From positions 1-5,470 of the forward strand of contig CAKKPR010000150.1 in the NCBI GenBank assembly GCA_919901705.1: a stretch of DNA of 5,470 nt, written 5' to 3'. The notes beneath the pieces were generated by a model that was not told where the DNA came from, ran no database searches, and saw only the letters and a program-made list of their open reading frames with translations. Each line of letters opens with the position of its first letter. Position 1 is the stretch's first letter. The position numbers and the translations under genes are program-made. This DNA comes from Thermodesulfovibrionales bacterium. Lineage in GTDB: Bacteria > Nitrospirota > Thermodesulfovibrionia > Thermodesulfovibrionales > UBA1546. Shown here one piece after another: positions 1 through 5,052 of the stretch.

Positions 1-1055
1 CTGGTACGCCTCTTCCAAAAAGTTATTCCGACATCTTTAATTTGTTCGACTTCTTATGGCCATACGATAATCCTATAGATTCATCTACCAAAATACATAT
101 TCAGCTCCAAGAAGAAAAAAGGGATACTGTATCAATCAAAGAAATATTAGAACAAAAAATCGGTCCTTTATTTTATCGTGTCAGAAAACGCGATCTCGGG
201 TTAATATCACCTATATTCCATCCTCCCCGTGTTTTAACCATGAACAAATACGAAAAATTAATTTATGATGCTATCGACAAAAAAATAAGAAATTATGCCA
301 AGGAAGATTATTTGAGGAATATAGATTTAGTTATGCGTTTGCGGCGAGGACGAATCATTCGGCTAAGGCAATGCGTCTCGTATATAAAATTGCTATCTAC
401 TGCTATTGAAAATTATGATGAATCCATTATTGACAATAGCTCAGATTTAAGTCGAATTATTTATGACTATGGGACACTTGAGCTGCCAGCGAAATTGGAA
501 TACCTTCTGGAACTTGTAAAACAATTTAAAGAACAAAATCAGAAAATTGTTATTTGGGCCAATTTTATTGGCACGCTTGAATTAATTTTTAATCAGTTGA
601 ATAAAAAAGGATTTTATTGCAAATTAATTTATGGGAAAACGCCAATTGAACAGACCTCGATTGAGGAAGAAGAAACTCGTGAGCGGATTCGCAACGAGTT
701 TGTGGAACCAACCAGTGGCTTAGATATTTTAATTGCTAACCCCGCGGCTTGCGCCGAGTCAATATCACTCCACAAAACTTGTTATCATGCAATTTATTAT
801 GACCTCTCATACAATTGCGGTCAATACTTACAATCTCTGGATAGAATTCACAGAGTGGGTGGTTCAGAGACAATGCAAGCGAATTATTATTTTCTTCAAT
901 ATGAGAATACAATTGATCAGGACATAATAGCGAATTTAAACAAAAAAGCTAATAAAATGTTTCAGGTGATTGATGTTGATTACAATATCTATTCAATGGA
1001 TATGTTTGAAGAAGGTGATGAAGTCGCGGCTTATGAGCGATTATTCAAAGAATGA
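1..1055 (+). CDS. SNF2-family DNA helicase/translocase, C-terminal part (cut by left window edge)
   Basis: The reading frame is open from the window edge: nt 3 onward reads GTPLPKSYSDIFNLFDFLWP, the SNF2 motif III region (family form TGTP...DL..LLDFL). The first two bases (CT) fit the preceding Thr codon, so the TTG at 42 is internal and the ATPase motifs I-II lie off the window. Counting the first visible Gly as 1, RVRKRDLGL (about 60-68) matches the post-motif-III RR.K region; KIVIWANF (about 181-188) is motif IV; ILIANPAACAESISLH (about 242-257) is motif V; QSLDRIHRVGG (about 277-287) is motif VI with the two expected arginines. Known for the family: ATP-driven translocation along duplex DNA, used in chromatin remodelling, RapA and many phage-defence systems. 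Its stop overlaps the start of the nuclease-like gene, so the two are probably co-translated. Inferred role: motor subunit of a restriction-like complex. The family is secure; the role is less so. Confidence 0.93.
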   Translation, partial: GTPLPKSYSDIFNLFDFLWPYDNPIDSSTKIHIQLQEEKRDTVSIKEILEQKIGPLFYRVRKRDLGLISPIFHPPRVLTMNKYEKLIYDAIDKKIRNYAKEDYLRNIDLVMRLRRGRIIRLRQCVSYIKLLSTAIENYDESIIDNSSDLSRIIYDYGTLELPAKLEYLLELVKQFKEQNQKIVIWANFIGTLELIFNQLNKKGFYCKLIYGKTPIEQTSIEEEETRERIRNEFVEPTSGLDILIANPAACAESISLHKTCYHAIYYDLSYNCGQYLQSLDRIHRVGGSETMQANYYFLQYENTIDQDIIANLNKKANKMFQVIDVDYNIYSMDMFEEGDEVAAYERLFKE

Positions 1056-2005
1056 CGTTACATTTTGAAAAAATATCCTTAAAGCAAATAATAATTTTTT
1101 CTGAAATTATTAGTACCACATCTTTGCTTGAAAAAGAATTTATTCAGAAACGTTATCTAAAAGCCGCTTCAAATTTTACTGAGACAGCTGATTTTTTACA
1201 AAAAATAGGTTTAATTGCAATAAAAAAAGATAAGCTTATACTGAATCCAAAATACAAATCCTTATTAAAAATTAAAAAAACTTTCCGCCTGCAGGATTTC
1301 TTTGTAAATAAACTTATCATTGAGAAGACCATTTATTCTGATTATATCAACGAATACCTATCACAATTCTCCTCTGTGAATGAAAAATATGAGTGTAAGC
1401 CGCCTATAGCTCAGAGACTAAAATATAGCGGCTTAAGAAACTTTTTGATGGAGCTCGAATTTTTGACCTTTGATTTTACAAAAAAGAAGTATTTCATTTC
1501 AGAAAAATATTCCAATGTTTTTTCGCGCTATAAAAAAACCATCAAACTTTCTCAGAATGATTTCCTAAAAAACTTGCAAAACAAAGAAGAGCTTGGCAGG
1601 GCAGCTGAACTACAGATAATTAAATTTGAAAAGGAAAAACTATCACATTTCCCGCTGCTATCTAAAAAAATTGAGCACACCGCTATTGCTGATGTAATGG
1701 CCGGATACGACATCAAAAGCTTCGACCTCCAAGCTGCTCAGAATGGTGATAAAATTTCAATATTTATAGAAGTAAAAGCCGTGTCGCAATTGAATTACAA
1801 ATTTTATTGGACAAGAAATGAAATTGAAAAAGCCGCATTATATAGTAAAAACTATTATCTATATCTAGTACCCATTAATGATAAAGGGCTTTTTGATTTG
1901 ACGGCCCTCCGAATAATTAAGGACCCTTACGCTAGTACTTACAAAAATAACTCAGAGTGGCTTAAAACCGAAGAACTTTTATCGTTTTCTTTATATGCAA
2001 GGTGA
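1052..2005 (+). CDS. DUF3883 (PD-(D/E)XK nuclease-like) domain protein
   Basis: The protein has 317 residues and starts with ATG inside the ATGA overlap with the SNF2 gene. There is no good ribosome site, so translation probably depends on ribosomes finishing the motor gene. The C-terminal part (about 181-285) matches the DUF3883/NO VEIN C-terminal pattern: LGRAAE (E186), AGYDI (D220), FIEVKA (E240, K242), WTRNEIEKA (N256-E257), then YYLYLVP. The spaced E...D...ExK set is the PD-(D/E)XK nuclease signature, so an Mg-dependent DNA cut is plausible but unproven. The first 75 residues are helix-rich, with a segment (about 42-64) that could be a winged helix for DNA or partner binding; residues 75-180 match nothing I recognise. 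In other bacteria DUF3883 is often fused to SNF2-type helicases, and here it is a separate chain. Inferred role: nuclease or sensor subunit working with the motor. The domain call is good; cleavage activity is inferred. Confidence 0.8.
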   Translation: MTLHFEKISLKQIIIFSEIISTTSLLEKEFIQKRYLKAASNFTETADFLQKIGLIAIKKDKLILNPKYKSLLKIKKTFRLQDFFVNKLIIEKTIYSDYINEYLSQFSSVNEKYECKPPIAQRLKYSGLRNFLMELEFLTFDFTKKKYFISEKYSNVFSRYKKTIKLSQNDFLKNLQNKEELGRAAELQIIKFEKEKLSHFPLLSKKIEHTAIADVMAGYDIKSFDLQAAQNGDKISIFIEVKAVSQLNYKFYWTRNEIEKAALYSKNYYLYLVPINDKGLFDLTALRIIKDPYASTYKNNSEWLKTEELLSFSLYAR

Positions 2006-2028
2006 GCTTACGCACGCAAAAAAAACTC

Positions 2029-2058
2029 TGGACCAGCAAACCCTTTATTTGCTATATT
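2029..2058 (+). promoter_or_regulatory. Candidate promoter of the methyltransferase gene, leaderless-type spacing
   Basis: TGGACC at 2029-2034 (four of six bases match TTGACA) lies 18 bp before TATATT at 2053-2058. The TG at 2050-2051 gives an extended -10 element, TGCTATATT. The expected transcription start, about 7 bases after the -10, falls near 2065, only a base or two before the ATG at 2067. No Shine-Dalgarno sequence precedes that ATG. This suggests separate, leaderless expression of the methyltransferase, apart from any readthrough from the nuclease gene. It is prediction by eye in AT-rich DNA. Confidence 0.45.
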
Positions 2059-2065
2059 AAATAGC
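2051..2065 (+). repeat. 15-bp near-perfect palindrome over the -10 element, next to the methyltransferase start
   Basis: GCTAT at 2051-2055 and ATAGC at 2061-2065 are exact reverse complements around a 5-base AT centre; only one of the seven symmetric pairs fails. The site covers the probable -10 element and ends one base before the start codon, where a bound repressor would block transcription. Several methyltransferases and their controller proteins regulate themselves through such sites. An operator role is inferred, and short AT palindromes also arise by chance. Confidence 0.4.
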
Positions 2066-2066
2066 T

Positions 2067-2945
2067 ATGCAACCTAAAAGATTGAATATTATCCATCGAG
2101 GCGATTGCTCAAAATCTTTATTATCACATTCCAATTTCCCTGATAACAGTGTTGACTTGATAGTCACCTCGCCTCCTTACGCTGACAGACGGAAAAATAC
2201 TTATGGTGGCGTTCATCCTGATAAGTATGTTGAGTGGTTTTTACCAATTTCTAAACAGTTACAAAGAGTTCTAAAACATAGGGGGTCTTTAATATTAAAT
2301 ATTAAGGAAAATGTGAAGAATTTCGAGCGGCAAACATATGTCTTAGAAATGATTATAGCCCTCAAAAAACAAGGATGGTTTTGGATTGAAGAATATTGCT
2401 GGTATAAAAAAAATTCGTTCCCAGGGAAATGGCCAAACAGATTTAGGGATAGCTGGGAAAGATGCCTACATTTTACGAAAGAAAAGCATTTTAATATGTA
2501 TCAAGACGCTGTGAAAGTTCCTATCGGAGACTGGGCAAAAAAAAGATTTACATCTATGACTGAAAAAGACTTTCTGAGGCATATTTCAAGAACAAATAGC
2601 AAGTTCGGTAGAAATGTTTCTAATTGGCTCTCTAGGAAAAAAGTATATCCGCATAATGTCCTTGTATTTGAAAAGGAACATTATAGTGAACCATCAAATT
2701 TAATTCGATTAGCTACAGAATGTTCTAATCGTAATCATAGTGCTGTGTTCCCTATTGAACTACCTAGTTGGTTTATAAAACTATTCACGAAAAGAGGAGA
2801 TATAGTTCTGGACCCATTTATGGGGATAGGCTCAACTGCGCTTGCCAGTATGTTACTCGGAAGAAACTTTGTAGGAATAGAAATTATTAAAGAATACGCT
2901 AAAGAAGCCAGAAAAAATATTAAGGAATTGAGAAACCTGAGATGA
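2067..2945 (+). CDS. Beta-class DNA methyltransferase (N4-cytosine or N6-adenine)
   Basis: The protein has 292 residues, normal for a stand-alone N6_N4_Mtase enzyme. It transfers a methyl group from S-adenosylmethionine to an exocyclic amino group of a DNA base. The catalytic motif IV is TSPPY at 34-38, after PDNSVDLIV; the central part (about 110-205) is basic and variable and probably holds the target recognition region; NHSAVFPIELP (223-233) is motif X; DPFMGIGSTALA (249-260) is motif I, the cofactor-binding loop, followed by FVGIEI. The order IV-TRD-X-I defines the beta class. S/TSPPY is commonest in N4-cytosine enzymes but adenine enzymes also carry it, so the base is undecided. The start is fixed by an in-frame stop at 2058-2060 and by the usual N-terminus of the family (IIHRGDC). 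No key motif is missing. Inferred role: protects host DNA from the neighbouring motor and nuclease; an orphan regulatory enzyme is the alternative. Confidence 0.93.
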   Translation: MQPKRLNIIHRGDCSKSLLSHSNFPDNSVDLIVTSPPYADRRKNTYGGVHPDKYVEWFLPISKQLQRVLKHRGSLILNIKENVKNFERQTYVLEMIIALKKQGWFWIEEYCWYKKNSFPGKWPNRFRDSWERCLHFTKEKHFNMYQDAVKVPIGDWAKKRFTSMTEKDFLRHISRTNSKFGRNVSNWLSRKKVYPHNVLVFEKEHYSEPSNLIRLATECSNRNHSAVFPIELPSWFIKLFTKRGDIVLDPFMGIGSTALASMLLGRNFVGIEIIKEYAKEARKNIKELRNLR

Positions 2946-3017
2946 CTGCAAATGAGGAAAAGCATTCGCACTAAGGCATTTAAAGGAGAGTTGTATTACT
3001 TTTTAACAGCACTCCAC

Positions 3018-3437
3018 CTACACTATCCTCTCAATCTTATACTCCTCAATAATTTCACTCTTGTAAACAATATCATCAATCTCTTTTAGGTGGCTATCTT
3101 TTAATGCACCGCAATACTTGAGTTTACCCACGCCATATGCAGATGATAACTCTTCCTTATTATGTCCGATGATTTTGCTGAAATCCAGCAGGGTTTCTTT
3201 TGGGAACCAAGTATACTCACCTGTGCGGATGGTATATGTTTCTATATGAAGCCGCTTGATTCTCTTGTAATTCTCTATCTGAGAGGTTGTGAGGATCAGC
3301 AAGACAGGGTCGAGGGAATTGTCCTTGCTGAGTATGATTACAAATTTGTCCTTTTCTTCGCCGTCAGAAAATCTGTAATCCCTCCATAAAAATACCGCCC
3401 CTTTAATGCAGATGGCATCGAAAGGGAGGTCTACCAC
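3018..3437 (-). CDS. Putative toxin of a Panacea toxin-antitoxin pair, PemK/MazF-like
   Basis: The protein has 139 residues. Its GTG start lies directly against the TAA of the antitoxin gene, with no base between them. The layout recalls PemK/MazF SH3-barrel toxins: KGAVFLWRD (12-20), then KDKFVIILSKD (29-39) where those toxins have RPVVVLS, then VLLILTTSQ (45-53), and YTWFPKETLLDF (75-86), a hydrophobic strand near the substrate loop. The C-terminal third (about 95-139) is helix-like and charged. PemK/MazF enzymes cut RNA and stop growth; activity here is inferred from weak similarity plus position. The place downstream of a Panacea antitoxin is stronger evidence for a toxin than the sequence itself, since Panacea proteins are known to pair with many unrelated toxin folds. 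The only SD-like bases (AAGGAA) lie about 13 nt upstream, partly inside a hairpin, so initiation is probably weak and coupled to the antitoxin. It converges with the methyltransferase gene. Confidence 0.65.
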   Translation of the reverse strand: MVDLPFDAICIKGAVFLWRDYRFSDGEEKDKFVIILSKDNSLDPVLLILTTSQIENYKRIKRLHIETYTIRTGEYTWFPKETLLDFSKIIGHNKEELSSAYGVGKLKYCGALKDSHLKEIDDIVYKSEIIEEYKIERIV

Positions 3438-4058
3438 TTAGGCAAATGATTCCTTTGCCTTTGAGGATACCAGAAGAGTTCTGAAACTTTCGAGGGTTTT
3501 TTCCCAGTAGTTGAAGTAATCTATGCTGTCAGGATCAAGAGCGTATCTGTAATCTATCATGCCGAATAATTCGGATAGTTTCCACCCTAATTCATCATGA
3601 GATTTTTCGGATATCTCCCTCCCATTGTCGTTATAAAACTCATCAGCAATCTTTTTCATTATCACAAGATCCGACTTGCTGAAGATTCGGGGATTAAAAT
3701 CTATCTTCGGCTCGAATTTAAGCTTACGCTTTCCGTAATAGTCCTCTACTTTGATTGCTATTGCTTCCTTGAATTGCTTCACATAGTTTCTTGTATCTGC
3801 CAAGTCTTCTTCGTCAGGTTGATCATTGATGCAGGTTTCTGCTTCAGAAATAAGATTCAACGCCAGAGAAGGAATCGGACCATTTTCCAGTTTGTGATAG
3901 GTATCTCCGATGATGGGACGGCCGTAATCATGCATATGCCTGAAATCACTGTAGTATAAAAGCTTCATAAGTTTGACTTTCCCGAGCTTATCAGGAGAGG
4001 TATTATTAACGAAAAAGATTATTGCATGGATTAGCTTGTTGATATTAAAGGTGAACAT
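3438..4058 (-). CDS. Panacea-domain (DUF4065, SocA-like) antitoxin
   Basis: The protein has 206 residues. I start it at the ATG at 4058-4056 because AAAGGAGGT lies 6 bases upstream; an ATG 12 codons earlier has no ribosome site and would add residues that span the SD itself. The Panacea signature is clear: KLMKLLYYSDF (30s), GRPIIGDTYHKLENGPIPS (46-64), and later EISEKSHDELGW (148-159) and DYRYALD (169-175). Known for the family: Caulobacter SocA bridges the toxin SocB to the ClpXP protease, and Panacea antitoxins neutralise many different toxins. Here the domain fills nearly the whole protein, with no separate DNA-binding domain that I can see. The toxin-like gene follows with no gap and the antitoxin comes first, the usual order for keeping antitoxin in excess. 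Inferred role: binds and silences the downstream product, alone or through proteolysis. The domain is secure; the mechanism is open. Confidence 0.9.
   Translation of the reverse strand: MFTFNINKLIHAIIFFVNNTSPDKLGKVKLMKLLYYSDFRHMHDYGRPIIGDTYHKLENGPIPSLALNLISEAETCINDQPDEEDLADTRNYVKQFKEAIAIKVEDYYGKRKLKFEPKIDFNPRIFSKSDLVIMKKIADEFYNDNGREISEKSHDELGWKLSELFGMIDYRYALDPDSIDYFNYWEKTLESFRTLLVSSKAKESFA
3440..3460 (-). promoter_or_regulatory. Hairpin at the antitoxin-toxin junction, over the toxin ribosome site
   Basis: On the minus strand AGGCAAA and TTTGCCT form a perfect 7-bp stem with a 7-base loop, GGAATCA. The stem covers the last antitoxin codons up to the first base of the stop codon (TAA). The only SD-like bases for the toxin (AAGGAA) span the stem and loop. 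A ribosome ending the antitoxin gene would melt the stem, so it could limit toxin translation to coupled re-initiation. The pairing is seen directly; the control role is inferred. No U-run follows, so it is not an intrinsic terminator. Confidence 0.5.
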
Positions 4059-4064
4059 CTTCGC

Positions 4065-4073
4065 ACCTCCTTT
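4065..4073 (-). promoter_or_regulatory. Strong ribosome binding site that decides the antitoxin start
   Basis: The minus strand reads AAAGGAGGTGCGAAGATG, so an almost ideal anti-16S match sits 6 bases before the ATG at 4058. It rules out the longer reading from 4094 and contrasts with the weak, structured site of the toxin gene. Confidence 0.88.
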
Positions 4074-4091
4074 TAGTAAAAATAAAAATGC

Positions 4092-4124
4092 CATGAGATC
4101 AGACTGTTATGGCTAATCATCATG
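4092..4124 (-). repeat. Imperfect inverted repeat in the antitoxin leader, possible operator
   Basis: CATGAGAT (4092-4099) and ATCATCATG (4116-4124) are complementary with one bulged base, across a 16-base loop. They lie between the promoter and the ribosome site of the toxin-antitoxin operon. They could be an operator or a leader stem, but the match is short and could be chance. Confidence 0.25.
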
Positions 4125-4137
4125 ACATCGTGAGATT

Positions 4138-4164
4138 ATTATAGCACATTAATAAATCTGTCAA
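4138..4164 (-). promoter_or_regulatory. Sigma-70-type promoter of the toxin-antitoxin operon
   Basis: On the minus strand a perfect TTGACA (4164-4159) is followed after 15 bp by a perfect TATAAT (4143-4138), preceded by TG plus one base, an extended -10 element. The spacer is shorter than the usual 17 bp, which may lower activity or leave room for regulation. The -35 element uses the TGA stop codon of the upstream stress-protein gene. The leader to the antitoxin ATG is about 70 bases. Confidence 0.75.
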
Positions 4165-5051
4165 CTTGCCTTGGCCTTCACAACCAGCACCGCGCATGAA
4201 GAAAGGACTATCACTCTCTCCGCTACGCTTCCCATGAGGAGCCTGTCAAGCCCTGTTCTGCCATGGCTTCCGACAACAATGAGGTCAGCCTTTTTCTCTT
4301 TCGCTGCCTCTAATATCGCTTCATAAGGCTTTCCTGCATAAACAAACCCTGTGGTTTTTATGCCCTCTTTTTCAGCAAGGTCTTTTACCTTTTTGACATT
4401 CTTTTCCCCTTCATGAAGCTCCTTGTCCGCTATCAAACCCTTCTGCATTTCGGAATGAACAATTGCTGCCTCTTCAGAAGGCACGACAGAAATGACAATG
4501 AGATTTGCACCGCATAGTTTTGCAATACTAATTGCCTCGGATGCTGCTGCATCACTATATTTTGAACCGTCGGTTGCGACAACAACGTTCCTGAATTCAA
4601 GTTTCGCTGCCCTCGGCACAACAACTACATTGCATGGAGCATGGCCTATGACCCTTGCAGTCACGCTTCCCATCATGAGCCTCTTCAGGCCTGTCCTGCC
4701 GCGCCTTCCCATGATTATCATGCTGACCTTATTCTTTTCAGCCTCTTCGACAATGTATTTGTAAGGCTCATCTCCCTGGCGGGCTATTGTCTCGCACTGG
4801 ACTCCTTCTTTTTCTGCCTGTGCCTTTACTGATTCAAGGTGTTGTCTGGCCTCTTTCTCTGCTTTTTCAACAAGCTGGGGCGCGAGTGTCTCATACTCAG
4901 GATTTGTCTCTATAACAGAGACTACTATAAGCTTGCTCGAGCATGACTTTGCAAGGCTTATCGCCTCTCTTATAGCGCCTTCGCTGAATTCAGAGCCGTC
5001 TGTAGGAAGGAGAAGTTTTTCAGGTCTTGATGTAGGACATATCTGTGCCAT
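4161..5051 (-). CDS. Universal stress protein with two tandem Usp domains
   Basis: The protein has 296 residues, twice the usual single-domain length, and looks cytoplasmic with no signal peptide. Domain 1 spans about 11-147: LLLPTDGS (13-20) begins it and MGRRGRTGLKRLMMGSV carries the ATP-binding pattern G115-x2-G118-x9-G128-S129. Domain 2 spans about 152-292: VVVATDGS (156-163) and VGSHGRTGLDRLLMGSV with G261-x2-G264-x9-G274-S275. Both copies keep every glycine, so both probably bind ATP, unlike tandem proteins where one copy has decayed. Family members bind ATP and help survival under starvation, oxidative or respiratory stress; the exact partner is unknown. The ATG at 5051 is chosen because AGGAGG lies 8 bases upstream, inside the end of the membrane gene, and only one base separates that gene's TAA from this ATG. 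The two are surely one operon. It may serve a membrane transport or respiratory function encoded upstream. Confidence 0.93.
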   Translation of the reverse strand: MAQICPTSRPEKLLLPTDGSEFSEGAIREAISLAKSCSSKLIVVSVIETNPEYETLAPQLVEKAEKEARQHLESVKAQAEKEGVQCETIARQGDEPYKYIVEEAEKNKVSMIIMGRRGRTGLKRLMMGSVTARVIGHAPCNVVVVPRAAKLEFRNVVVATDGSKYSDAAASEAISIAKLCGANLIVISVVPSEEAAIVHSEMQKGLIADKELHEGEKNVKKVKDLAEKEGIKTTGFVYAGKPYEAILEAAKEKKADLIVVGSHGRTGLDRLLMGSVAERVIVLSSCAVLVVKAKAS

Positions 5052-5052
5052 T

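Noticed and set aside
42..44. TTG as the start of the SNF2 protein
   Set aside because: The frame runs open to the window edge and encodes the motif III residues GTPLPKSYSDIFN just upstream, so the codon is an internal Leu.
2006..2028. Terminator after the nuclease gene, from the GC-richer stretch followed by an A-run
   Set aside because: On the plus strand the run is A, not T, and no stable stem forms, so readthrough into the methyltransferase remains possible.
1..2945. Calling the left block DISARM
   Set aside because: Only an SNF2 motor and a methyltransferase are shared in kind. The methyltransferase is short, and no DUF1998, DrmA helicase or phospholipase D gene is visible.
2735..2971. 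Minus-strand ORF of 78 codons opposite the methyltransferase 3' end
   Set aside because: It lies antisense to conserved motifs X and I of the methyltransferase and has no recognisable domain or ribosome site.
2946..3017. Bidirectional terminator between the convergent genes
   Set aside because: Repeats of GCATT are direct rather than inverted, and I found no GC-rich stem followed by a T-run on either strand.
2952..3089. 45-codon plus-strand ORF beginning MRKSIRTKAFKGEL
   Set aside because: It has no ribosome site, most of it is antisense to the toxin gene, and it shows no family signature.
3162..3959. Plus-strand ORFs at 3162-3389 and 3597-3959
   Set aside because: Both are antisense to the toxin and antitoxin genes, whose minus-strand frames carry clear domain signatures and regulatory signals.
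4059..4094. Longer antitoxin start adding MAFLFLLKGGAK
   Set aside because: These codons span the AAAGGAGGT ribosome site of the inner ATG and have no ribosome site of their own.
4433..4832. Several short ORFs on both strands inside the stress-protein gene
   Set aside because: They are shadows of the tandem Usp frame, which holds two intact ATP-binding motifs and a good ribosome site.
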